Shown: positions 1-7,058 of the stretch, in pieces
Layout of the letters: each line of letters starts with the position of its first letter
How positions within the stretch are numbered: position 1 is the first letter of the stretch
DNA from: Thermoleophilia bacterium
GTDB lineage: Bacteria > Actinomycetota > Thermoleophilia > Gaiellales > SKUG01
Direction: 5' to 3'
DNA: 12,179 bases
Assembly (NCBI GenBank): GCA_025964405.1
Contig: JAOPYW010000361.1
Span: 1-12,179, forward strand
The notes under the pieces: model-generated
Seen by the model: the letters and a program-made list of their open reading frames with translations, nothing else
Told to the model about the DNA's origin: nothing
Database searches by the model: none
Position numbers and translations under genes: made by a program

Positions 1-687
1 CACGTCGAGCAGCGGCTCGAACGAGTTGATCGCGGTGTCGTCGGGGCTCGAGAACTGGATGTCGACGGCGACGAGCTTGCCGTCGGTGGAGGGGCGGGGG
101 TCGGTGACGTTGAGCACGTGGGGCGTGCGCATCAGGTCGGGCCGGATCTTGGCGATGCGTTCCTGTGCGTCGGCGAGTGGACCGGGCACGATCATGACCT
201 GCTGCCCGACCGCCATGTGGAACTGGTCCTGCACGTCATCGAGCACCTGGATGGCCTCACCGCCCTCGATGAGGAACCCGCCGCTGACGAACGACTTCTC
301 CGCCGTCGACGCGAGCGGCACGCAGATGAGCACGGCCAGTGCCCACGCCCAGACGACGGTCGTGCGGGCGGTCCACACGCCTTCCGCGAACCGCGGCAGG
401 AAACCGCTCGCGTCGGTCACTGCAGGGGGCGGAGGGCCTTCGGCCGCGGCATGGCCGGAGCTGTCGCCGGGAACCGCCGTCGTTCCGTCGCCTACCAGGA
501 GGTCGGCGCCGCGGGCCCAGACCCGGCGCTCGCCGCCGGCATCGACGAGCACGAAGGCGCCGTCTAGTCGCACGACCGTGCCGGAGAGCCCGTCGCTGGT
601 CGACACCTGGTCGCCGACGCTGGTGCGCGGCGCGAGCGCGCGCGCACGTGGCGGTCGCAGCAGGAAGATGGCGAGGATCGCCACCAT
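1..687 (-). CDS. MMPL/RND-family transporter with N-terminal YajC-like domain (3' end outside window)
   Basis: The reading frame is open from the ATG at 687 to the window edge, giving 229 residues of a larger protein. Residues 1-10 end a hydrophobic helix, followed by a basic stretch (RPPRARALAPR) that should be cytosolic. Residues 22-66 contain GDQVSTSDGLSGTVVRLDG, which resembles the small beta-barrel of YajC. A Pro/Gly/Ala-rich linker (about 67-95) leads to a typical MMPL start: a transmembrane helix at about 110-128, then the extracytoplasmic segment beginning GGFLIEGGEA (136-145). MMPL proteins export lipids and other hydrophobic molecules using the proton gradient. No stop separates the two parts, so a fusion is read directly; a GTG at 420 could be a separate MMPL start. 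The hydrophobic run extends upstream of the ATG with no common start codon, and no good ribosome site is visible, so the true start is uncertain. It lies downstream of ether-lipid-type genes on the same strand, so lipid export is a reasonable guess. Confidence 0.8.
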   Translation of the reverse strand, partial: MVAILAIFLLRPPRARALAPRTSVGDQVSTSDGLSGTVVRLDGAFVLVDAGGERRVWARGADLLVGDGTTAVPGDSSGHAAAEGPPPPAVTDASGFLPRFAEGVWTARTTVVWAWALAVLICVPLASTAEKSFVSGGFLIEGGEAIQVLDDVQDQFHMAVGQQVMIVPGPLADAQERIAKIRPDLMRTPHVLNVTDPRPSTDGKLVAVDIQFSSPDDTAINSFEPLLDV

Positions 688-786
688 GGTTGTCAGTGCC
701 CAGAGAATTGCAGCCGCCCCAATTACGTACGCGCGTGGTCCCTACCGGGATATCGAGTACGCGGGGGGCACGCGTTGCGCGTGCGA

Positions 787-806
787 GGGGGCCAATCGTC
801 GCCCCC
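787..806 (-). terminator. Possible hairpin terminator after the 188-aa gene
   Basis: A perfect 6-bp GC stem (GGGGGC at 787-792, GCCCCC at 801-806) with an 8-nt loop lies just past the stop codon of the minus-strand gene ending at 814. There is no T-tract, so this is only a weak terminator candidate. It sits between that gene and the transporter start. Confidence 0.3.
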
Positions 807-813
807 GGGCGAT

Positions 814-1380
814 CTACTGCAGGATGAGGTGCGCGGCGCCGAAGCCGGGCACGTTCGTGTCGATGATGATCTGGCCCGTGGGGTTCTGGTAGACGGTCGT
901 CTTGCCGGAGCCGTCGGCGGCCTGGAACTGGGCGTAGTTCGGCTTGCTGCTGACGATCGTGCCGAGCACCATCTGCGATGCGCCGGTCTTGGCGTTCTTC
1001 GACGTGATGCGCACGTGTCCCGCGTCGATGCGTTCGATCGTCATCTGGAACTTCGCGCTCTGGCCGATCGCCACGGCGTTGAGGCTGAAGGTCGCCATGT
1101 TGCCGTCCAGGCGATCGACGGTCGCCGTGCCCTTGGGTGAGAGCACCCCGACGCGGGATCCCTTCACGATGGCCATCGTGCGTCCCGTTGCCACCTTGGG
1201 GAAGTCGAGGAGCGGTGCGCTGCCGGCGCCTTCGGCCACGAGGCGAGCGCCGTCGAGTGCGGCACCCGAACGGGGCGCGGCCGCTGCGAGACCGCCGCCG
1301 CCGACGATGCGGGGTCGCGCGTCGAGCGGCTGCAGGTGGTGGGCGAGGCGGAGCTGTCGGGTGGTCGGCGAGAGCATCAT
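814..1380 (-). CDS. Hypothetical protein, 188 aa, beta-rich C-terminal domain
   Basis: I do not recognise this family. The start is the first of two adjacent ATG codons (1380 and 1377); no strong ribosome site is visible. Residues 1-60 are Ala/Gly/Arg-rich and look disordered, without a signal peptide. Residues 65-188 alternate hydrophobic and polar residues with many Thr, Ser, Gly and Asn (for example GTATVDRLDGNMATFSLNAV and QNPTGQIIIDTNVPGFG), suggesting a small all-beta domain. Balanced composition, with Lys, Asn and Gln present and Arg modest in this half, marks it as real coding sequence rather than an antisense shadow. An internal ATG at 1176 would give only this domain (120 aa). It lies between the reductase-acyltransferase gene and the transporter, all on the minus strand, so it may belong to the same functional set. 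Its role is unknown. Confidence 0.7.
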   Translation of the reverse strand: MMLSPTTRQLRLAHHLQPLDARPRIVGGGGLAAAAPRSGAALDGARLVAEGAGSAPLLDFPKVATGRTMAIVKGSRVGVLSPKGTATVDRLDGNMATFSLNAVAIGQSAKFQMTIERIDAGHVRITSKNAKTGASQMVLGTIVSSKPNYAQFQAADGSGKTTVYQNPTGQIIIDTNVPGFGAAHLILQ

Positions 1381-1451
1381 GCCCGAGTGTCGCCGAGATG
1401 CGGCCCCGTTGCACGACGTTTCGGGGGACGTGGCCAGTCGGTGGCCGGGGC

Positions 1452-1469
1452 GCGGCCGCCTGGGGCCGC
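1452..1469 (-). terminator. Short GC hairpin after the reductase-acyltransferase gene
   Basis: GCGGCC (1452-1457) and GGCCGC (1464-1469) pair around a 6-nt loop in the 127-bp gap between the fusion gene stop (1508) and the next gene's start (1380). There is no T-run. It could attenuate read-through, or be chance in such GC-rich DNA. Confidence 0.2.
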
Positions 1470-1507
1470 TCGAGCACCGAACGGTTCCGACTCGCCGTGC
1501 GCCGCGG

Positions 1508-4222
1508 TCAGGCCTGCGTGATCGCTGGGCGCGGGGCGGTCGGAGCCTCGTCGTCGGTCCACGCATAGTCGGTTCGACAGGCGTCGAGCTGGTCGGCGTG
1601 GGGGCCCCAGCTCCACACGTCGCCGTCGCGCTGGAGCACCGCCCGTCGCGCGAGATCGTCGAAGGCGTCCTCGACGTTCGGCAGGAAGCAGCGGTCATCC
1701 CGCGCAACGACGTTGGCGGGCGTGCCCGGCGTGGAACGGTCGCGTCCTGCGGCCAGCGCGTCGACGACCCGCAGGTAGTCGCGACAGACGGGTTCGAACA
1801 CCGCGCGCAGGATGCTGGCCAGCACGGCTGGTTCGGTGGCGGCATCGACGATCGCCTCGCCGCCGAGGTAGTCGTTGCTTTGCAGGTGGTGGGCGACCAC
1901 GGGGTGCATGCCGAGCGCGCGGCGGGCCTCGGGGTAGAACACGGGCTCCACCTGGCGGCAGAGGGTGTCGCGCACGCGCCGGTCACGGATGTGTTCGGTG
2001 GTCAACGAACTTCCGAACACGAGCGTGCCACGGCTCCGCACGAGTGCGGCGAGCTCCTCCCGGGTGAGCTGCGCTGCGAGCTCGGGTGCGCTCGCGAGGA
2101 AGGCGTCGAGGTGGAAGGTCGTGACCGAGGTGACGCGCTGCAGTTCGCCGACCACGCTGCGCCCGATGGCCGTCGGGTCGTCGGCCGCGTCGAGCGGGAT
2201 GGGCGTGCCGGCGGCGATGTGCACGTGCCCGAGCCGGATGCGCCCGAACACGAGCCGTACGATCCACCGGAGCAGGCCCGACAGGGGCATCGGCGGCTTG
2301 GGCGCACCGCCGAGTTCGCGCACGAACGACGCCTCCTCGGGCACCCGGTCGTAGCTCACGGCGATCGGCAGCAGCTGCACCGTCTCACCGCTCGTCTGCA
2401 GCGCGCGCAGGAAGCCGCGACGCGGCGGCAGGAACCGGCGCGAACGGCTTCGCCCGCCCTCGATGAAGAACTCGAGCGTCTCGCCGGCGCGCAGGTGTTC
2501 GTGCACGCGTGCGGTGAGGTCGGAATCCTCGCTGCCCCGGCCCCGCTCGACATAGAACGCGTTGAGGTGCACGAAGAGCTTGCCGAGCACCGGGATGCGC
2601 GCGAACTCGGAGGCGGCGGCGATGTGCGGCACCTCGATCCGCAGGTCGGGGCGCGCGAAGCAGATGTAGGAACACAGCACGAAGTCGAGGTAGCTGCGGT
2701 GCGATGGCACCAGCACGACCCGGGCGTTCGGCGCCGCCGCGGCATGCGCACGCTCGAAGCTCGAGAGGTCGAACGTCACCAGGTCGGTGGCGCGACGCAA
2801 CATCTTCACGACCAGCCAGATCGCTGCCCGCACGGGTCGCTTCGCGTCGAGGCGCCTGCGCACGAACGCGATGTCGCCACCGTTCGCGGGTGCGCGGCGA
2901 CCGCCGATGCGGATCTCGCTGTCCTTGCGGTTGAGCAGGTGGTGGTAGACGCCGCGACAGATCACCTGCAGGTAGGTCGGCGCGTCGGGCCGCTCGGCAT
3001 GGGTCGTCGCCGTGGTGACGAAGTCGAACTCGTGGTGCGTGAAGTAGGGGAAGAGGCGGTTGAAGACGCGTACGCGCGCCACGGCACGGTTGCCGGCCCG
3101 CCAGCCGCGCCGCTGGAGCATGGCACCGACGCGGATGCGGATGCCGTGGTGGAGGAAGTCGCTGATCGCGTAGCGGATGCCGGTCGGGCCGTAGTGGCGC
3201 ACGTCGGGCCAGCGGTTCACCGGGTGCCGGCGGAAGAAGTCGACGGCCGCGTCGCGGCACTCGCCCGTGGTGGGGGAGTGGTCGGGGCCGGCGACTGCGT
3301 GGCGAATGCCGACGTGGTCGGGTTCGCGCGTGTCGTCGAGCGGGTCGTGGATGAACGCCGCATCGATGATGCAGTGGGAGACGACGTCGACTGGAACGAT
3401 GTCGACCCGCGAATCGGGCAGCGCCGAGAAGGCGCGTACGTAGCCGCCGCCGATCATCGTGACGAACCCGGCGAACGCGGCGCGCGAGTCGATCCAGCCC
3501 GGGAACGGCTCGTGCCACGCTGCGGAGACGATGCTCGGGCGCACGATGCGCAGCGGCACGTCGCCGTGGCGCTCGACGAGCAGGTGCTCGGTCAGGCACT
3601 TGGTGAGCGTGTAGGTGTTGGGGTGGCCGCTGTCGGCGAGCAGCGTCTCCTCGTCGATCGTGCCGGCGAGGATGTCGTCACGGATCGCGCTGGCGGCACG
3701 CGGGAGCGGCGCGAGCTCCTCGAGCACGGGCACGCCGTTGCCGGGATGCGGCGTGACGTAGGCGGTCGACACGACGACGAGCTGCGCGAGGTTCGGCATC
3801 GCGCGCGACAGCTCCAGCATGCGGAGGGAGCCGTGCGTGTTGATGTCGAGGGCCTCGGCGACCGGCAGGTCGAAGTCGATCGAAGCCGCCACGTGGAGCA
3901 CGTGCGTGATGCGGGCGACGAGGTCTGCACGTGTCGCGGCGGGGAGTCCGAGGTCGTCGCTGCCGAGGTCGCCCTCCACGACGTCGACGAAGTCGGTCCA
4001 GCCGCCGGGCAGGAGCGCGAAGCAGGGCGAGTCGACCATCTCGAAGTCGAGTCGTTCGCGCGCCGACATGCTCTCGTTGGGGCGGATGAGTACGTGCACG
4101 CGGTCGATGCCCAGCTCGTCGCGCCGGCGCAGCAGCGCCTCGAGCACGACCTTGCCGATGAAGCCGGTCGCCCCGGTCAGGAGCACTTCGTGCGGATGTT
4201 CAGTGGGTGGTGCGTGCGTCAT
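1508..4222 (-). CDS. Fatty acyl-CoA reductase fused to PlsB/GNPAT-like glycerone-phosphate acyltransferase
   Basis: This is a 904-residue two-domain enzyme. Residues 12-430 form a FAR1-like Rossmann reductase: GATGFIG nucleotide loop (17-23), STAYV (152-156), catalytic YxxxK (Y204, K208), and the FAR signatures RPSIV with EPFPGWID (228-245) and VPVDVV (276-281). The family reduces acyl-CoA to fatty alcohol with NADPH. Residues 480-680 are an acyltransferase with all four family blocks: HRSYLD (508-513, His/Asp pair), FYVERG (556-561), FFIEGGRSRS (585-594) and LLPIAVSYDR (617-626). PlsB/GNPAT enzymes acylate the sn-1 position of glycerol-3-phosphate or dihydroxyacetone phosphate. The roughly 220-residue tail is typical of larger family members. 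The ATG lies three bases after the AGPS-like gene's stop, implying coupled translation. With that partner, DHAP is the likelier acceptor; this is inferred. Plain membrane phospholipid or wax synthesis is the alternative. The domain calls are very secure. Confidence 0.95.
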   Translation of the reverse strand: MTHAPPTEHPHEVLLTGATGFIGKVVLEALLRRRDELGIDRVHVLIRPNESMSARERLDFEMVDSPCFALLPGGWTDFVDVVEGDLGSDDLGLPAATRADLVARITHVLHVAASIDFDLPVAEALDINTHGSLRMLELSRAMPNLAQLVVVSTAYVTPHPGNGVPVLEELAPLPRAASAIRDDILAGTIDEETLLADSGHPNTYTLTKCLTEHLLVERHGDVPLRIVRPSIVSAAWHEPFPGWIDSRAAFAGFVTMIGGGYVRAFSALPDSRVDIVPVDVVSHCIIDAAFIHDPLDDTREPDHVGIRHAVAGPDHSPTTGECRDAAVDFFRRHPVNRWPDVRHYGPTGIRYAISDFLHHGIRIRVGAMLQRRGWRAGNRAVARVRVFNRLFPYFTHHEFDFVTTATTHAERPDAPTYLQVICRGVYHHLLNRKDSEIRIGGRRAPANGGDIAFVRRRLDAKRPVRAAIWLVVKMLRRATDLVTFDLSSFERAHAAAAPNARVVLVPSHRSYLDFVLCSYICFARPDLRIEVPHIAAASEFARIPVLGKLFVHLNAFYVERGRGSEDSDLTARVHEHLRAGETLEFFIEGGRSRSRRFLPPRRGFLRALQTSGETVQLLPIAVSYDRVPEEASFVRELGGAPKPPMPLSGLLRWIVRLVFGRIRLGHVHIAAGTPIPLDAADDPTAIGRSVVGELQRVTSVTTFHLDAFLASAPELAAQLTREELAALVRSRGTLVFGSSLTTEHIRDRRVRDTLCRQVEPVFYPEARRALGMHPVVAHHLQSNDYLGGEAIVDAATEPAVLASILRAVFEPVCRDYLRVVDALAAGRDRSTPGTPANVVARDDRCFLPNVEDAFDDLARRAVLQRDGDVWSWGPHADQLDACRTDYAWTDDEAPTAPRPAITQA

Positions 4223-4225
4223 GCA

Positions 4226-6061
4226 CTACTCGACGTCCACGTGTTGGTTGCGGATTCCGAACACGTCGTCGGGATCGACCGCCCGCTTGAGCGCCGTGTT
4301 GCACGCGAGGGTGGCCTTCGAGACGACGCGCGGCAGGAAGTCCTGTCGATGCTTGCCGATACCATGATGATGCGACAGGGAGCCGCCCCCGTCGAGGATG
4401 ACTTCACGGGCGATGTGCTCGAGCTCGTTGTAGACCGCGGTCGGGTCGTCGACGCCCTTGTAGACCATGCCGAAGTAGAAGTAGATGCAGACCCCCGTCT
4501 CGTAGACCTGGGTCATGCGATAGCTGATGAAGGGCTTGCCCGGCAGGTCGCGCGCGGCGTGCTCCTCCTGGATGCGCCGCTTGACCGTCTCGCACAGCGC
4601 CGGGGCCTCGCTCCACGGGATCGAGGTCTCGAACGACTCGGCCAGGATCCAGTGTTCCATCACGAAGTCGCGCAGGTAGGCGATCGAGAACGTGAGCTGG
4701 TAGCCGCGCTCGCCGTTCGATGCACCACCGCCGAGGCCCCCGTGCCGCTTGGCCAGCCGCTTCGCGATCTTCTGCTGGGCGGCGACCTGCGCACGGCTCC
4801 CCTCGAAGACCAGGGTGCAGGCGGCCATGCGGTCGGGATCGAAGCCCTTGAACTTCGTCACGAACCACTTCTCGCAGTTCGACATGACCTTCGCGAGGCC
4901 ACCCGTCGAGGCCGGCTTGAGCGTCTGGCCCATCTGGAACTGCACGCTGTCCATGAGGCGGAGGCTGGCGGGCGCGGCGCCGGCGCGCTGCATGTCGTAC
5001 ATGAACGCGGTGCCGGCGGCGAAGTCGCGGAAGATGATCGCGTCGTACTCCTGCACCTCGGGCAGCGGGAAGATCTTGACGACGGCGCTCGTGACGATGC
5101 CGAGCGTGCCCTCGGAGCCGAAGATCCAGCGACGGGCGTCGAGGCCGATCGACTCGCGGGGCGGGAGCGCCGACTGGGTGAGCGTGCCCTGCGCGGTGAC
5201 GACGGTCATGTCGATCACGAGGTCCTCGATGTTGCCGTAGCGGTTCTTCTTCATGCCGCTCGCGTGCGTCGCGATCCAGCCACCGAGCGTCGAGAACTCG
5301 AGGCTGTCGGGCTCGTGCCCCATCGTGTAGCCGTAGGCCGCGAGCTGCTCGATGATGTCGCGACCGACCGCGCCGGCCTGGATGCAGGCCATGCGGTTGG
5401 CGGGGTCGACCCACAGCACCTGGTTGAGGCGGCCGAGGTCGACGGAGACGATGAGACGCTGTTCATCCTGGGGCGCGCGCAGTGCCCCGCTCACGTTGGT
5501 GCCCCCGCCGTAGGGCACGAGGCTCACGCCATGTTCGGCGGCGAGCGCGACGAGCGCCTCGACCTGCTCCTGGCTCGTCGGGTAGACGACGACGTCGGGG
5601 ATGCGGCCGAGGTCGCCTCCGTAGCGGATGGCGTACATCTCCTCCTGCGTGTGGCCGTGACCATGTCGCAGGCGCACCTCGGCGTCGACGCTCACGGCGT
5701 CGGTGGGCAGCACGTCGAGGAGCGCCTCGAGGAAGGCCGGGTTCGTGACCGGCTCCGCGATCTTCGGAGGGTAGTGCGGCGCGTGCACGTCGGCCGGGTC
5801 GAACGGGATGCCGAGCTGCTCACCCATCCACGGGCCGACGCCCGGCAGGATGAGCCCGCTCAGGTCATAGCGGTCGCCGGTGAGTCGCACGTTGCCGTCG
5901 GGCAGCATCTCGAAGCTCGTGTCGCCGAATCCCCACGCTTCGTCGCTCTCCAGCGAGTCGTCGCGTGCCGGCACGCTCGGGGGCGTGGTGCGGTCGAGGT
6001 GGGTGCCCGCCACGAGCTGGTTGCCGTCGGGGGTCTCGAGCGGCTGGGGGACTGTGCTCAC
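4226..6061 (-). CDS. Alkylglycerone-phosphate synthase (AGPS)-like FAD enzyme
   Basis: This is a 611-residue FAD-binding protein of the vanillyl-alcohol oxidase fold. The family member AGPS swaps the acyl chain of acyl-DHAP for a fatty alcohol, creating the ether bond. Visible signatures: N-terminal WGFGDTSF and LTGDRYDLSGL (43-70), HGHGHTQEE (133-141), RIPDVVVYPTS (153-163), FAD loop PYGGGTNVSGAL (183-194), GHEPDSLEFSTLGGW (248-262), GMKKNRYGNIEDL (269-281), FGSEGTLGIVT (314-324), APASLRLMD (363-371), TKFKGFDP (402-409), CIYFYF (525-530, with the tyrosine expected at the active site), the triple histidine in SLSHHHGIGK (561-570), and DPDDVFGIRN (596-605). From memory these follow mammalian AGPS block by block, closer than generic glycolate or lactate oxidases. 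There is no leader peptide, so it is probably cytosolic or membrane-peripheral. The GTG start is supported by GGAG seven bases upstream. Confidence 0.95.
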   Translation of the reverse strand: MSTVPQPLETPDGNQLVAGTHLDRTTPPSVPARDDSLESDEAWGFGDTSFEMLPDGNVRLTGDRYDLSGLILPGVGPWMGEQLGIPFDPADVHAPHYPPKIAEPVTNPAFLEALLDVLPTDAVSVDAEVRLRHGHGHTQEEMYAIRYGGDLGRIPDVVVYPTSQEQVEALVALAAEHGVSLVPYGGGTNVSGALRAPQDEQRLIVSVDLGRLNQVLWVDPANRMACIQAGAVGRDIIEQLAAYGYTMGHEPDSLEFSTLGGWIATHASGMKKNRYGNIEDLVIDMTVVTAQGTLTQSALPPRESIGLDARRWIFGSEGTLGIVTSAVVKIFPLPEVQEYDAIIFRDFAAGTAFMYDMQRAGAAPASLRLMDSVQFQMGQTLKPASTGGLAKVMSNCEKWFVTKFKGFDPDRMAACTLVFEGSRAQVAAQQKIAKRLAKRHGGLGGGASNGERGYQLTFSIAYLRDFVMEHWILAESFETSIPWSEAPALCETVKRRIQEEHAARDLPGKPFISYRMTQVYETGVCIYFYFGMVYKGVDDPTAVYNELEHIAREVILDGGGSLSHHHGIGKHRQDFLPRVVSKATLACNTALKRAVDPDDVFGIRNQHVDVE

Positions 6062-6068
6062 GGGTCAT

Positions 6069-6072
6069 CTCC
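6069..6072 (-). promoter_or_regulatory. Ribosome binding site of the AGPS-like gene
   Basis: GGAG on the minus strand, seven bases before the GTG at 6061. It decides in favour of this GTG over a nearby ATG (6068), which is in another frame. Confidence 0.65.
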
Positions 6073-6089
6073 GGGGGTGTGCGTGCGTG

Positions 6090-6108
6090 ACGTTCTTCGA
6101 AACGTTCT
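6090..6108. promoter_or_regulatory. Direct repeat in the divergent control region (candidate operator)
   Basis: ACGTTCT occurs at 6090-6096 and 6102-6108, with TCGAA between, a 12-bp period. The centre is the palindrome TTCGAA. It sits in the 95-bp gap between the divergent AGPS-like and HAD starts, where a repressor or activator could control both directions. No regulator gene is in the window to assign to it. Confidence 0.4.
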
Positions 6109-6144
6109 ACCGCCCGTGACCACGCTGGAAACCTGATGGGTGGG

Positions 6145-6150
6145 TACCAT
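6145..6150 (+). promoter_or_regulatory. -10-like hexamer TACCAT of a probable leaderless gene
   Basis: TACCAT fits the actinobacterial -10 pattern TANNNT and ends six bases before the ATG at 6157. Transcription would then begin at or next to the start codon, which would explain the missing ribosome binding site. No convincing -35 box was found. Confidence 0.4.
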
Positions 6151-6156
6151 CCGCGC

Positions 6157-6801
6157 ATGCTCATCGTTGCCGATTTCGACGGGACCATCACCGAGGTGGA
6201 GCCCCTGACCTACCTCGCCGCGCGCTTCGCGCCGAAGCTCTACGCATCGTGGGAGGACCAGCTCCACTCGGGCGAGGCATCCCTGCGCGACGTGTTCGTC
6301 TCGGGCTTCAGCGAAGTGACCGTGAGTGCGGCCGAACTGGTCGGCACGGCCGTCCGCGAGGTGCCGATCCGGGCGGGCTTCCGGGAGCTCATCGACCACG
6401 CCCGCGGGCATGGCGACCGGCTCGTGGTGCTGTCGGCGGGCTTCCGCCAGATCATCGAGCCGATGCTCGCGCACGGCGGAGTCGGTGACGTGGAGCTGAT
6501 CGCCAACGAGATGGTCGTCGACGCGGGCGGCATGCGCGCGAGCTTTCGCGAGCTGCCGACGTGCCCGGTGTGCGGTGAGCCGTGCAAGCGCGGCGACATC
6601 GAGCGCCTGCGTGCTGAGGGTACGCCCGGCGAGCATGTCGTGCTCATCGGTGACGGCTACTCCGATCGATGCGCTGCCGAGATCGTCGACACGGTGTTCG
6701 CGCGCGATCCGCTCTGCGGCTACCTCGACGAGTCGGGAGTGCCCTACGTGCGCTACGACGACTTCGCGCCCGTGGTGGTGCACCTGCGCGCCATCGGTTG
6801 A
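6157..6801 (+). CDS. HAD-IB family phosphatase (MtnX/PHOSPHO1/SerB-like)
   Basis: This is a 214-residue HAD hydrolase with the complete catalytic set: DFDGT (D6 nucleophile, D8 acid/base), VLSAGF (motif II Ser93), CKRGDI (motif III Lys144) and IGDGYSD (165-170, metal-binding acidic residues). The helical cap between residues 12 and 75 is that of the phosphoserine-phosphatase-like IB subfamily. The cluster CPVCGEPC (C136, C139, C143) and the ending VFARDPLCGYLDESGVPY resemble the MtnX group, which also contains vertebrate PHOSPHO1. The substrate cannot be read from sequence; phospho-head-groups, alkylglycerol phosphate or a methionine-salvage intermediate are all possible. I chose ATG 6157 over the in-frame ATG 6136, because the nucleophile normally follows the start closely and the upstream seven residues overlap the probable promoter. 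It is divergent from the AGPS-like gene and may be co-regulated. Confidence 0.88.
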   Translation: MLIVADFDGTITEVEPLTYLAARFAPKLYASWEDQLHSGEASLRDVFVSGFSEVTVSAAELVGTAVREVPIRAGFRELIDHARGHGDRLVVLSAGFRQIIEPMLAHGGVGDVELIANEMVVDAGGMRASFRELPTCPVCGEPCKRGDIERLRAEGTPGEHVVLIGDGYSDRCAAEIVDTVFARDPLCGYLDESGVPYVRYDDFAPVVVHLRAIG

Positions 6802-6900
6802 CACCGACGCGAGCCCGACTGACGCCAGCCCGCGAGCGACTGGCGCCGACGCGTGCCCGATGGCGGCAGCCCGCGCCCGACTGGCGGCAGCGTGAGCCCT
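6800..6900. repeat. Degenerate 21-bp tandem repeat, about 4.8 copies
   Basis: Starting at the phosphatase stop codon, units of 21, 21, 20, 21 and 18 bases (6800, 6821, 6842, 6862, 6883) share the pattern GRCRSCRRCSCGHGCCCGAY with a phase-locked GACT/GGCG junction. The 20-base unit breaks the reading frame, so the repeat is not maintained as protein. It has the look of a decayed minisatellite, with no visible function. Confidence 0.7.
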
Positions 6901-6912
6901 CGCTGGACTTGT

Positions 6913-6951
6913 GTGCTGAGTTCGTATTGCGAAACGACACGATCTCAGCAC
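6913..6951. repeat. Inverted repeat GTGCTGAG/CTCAGCAC
   Basis: Perfect 8-bp arms (6913-6920 and 6944-6951) enclose 23 bases that themselves hold TTCG...CGAA. The segment is noticeably more AT-rich than its surroundings. It could be a hairpin ending the phosphatase transcript, a protein site, or one copy of a dispersed element. There is no T-tract. Confidence 0.45.
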
Positions 6952-7058
6952 GGAACCGGGCAGGCGGTGGGCTCGGCTCAGCCGGGCGTGGAGTCGCGAG
7001 CTCGATGGACCGGCATGACCCGACACCGCTCCACCAACGTGCTCGTCGCCTGCTCACT

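Noticed and set aside
26..892. Plus-strand open frame at the left end
   Set aside because: It is antisense to the MMPL/YajC-like gene and to the end of the 188-aa gene, and has shadow-like composition with no domains.
944..6136. A 5.2-kb open frame on the plus strand (1730 codons)
   Set aside because: It runs antisense to three well-supported genes. In such GC-rich DNA stop codons are rare on the opposite strand. Its product is an Arg/Asp/Val/His-rich string with no family motif.
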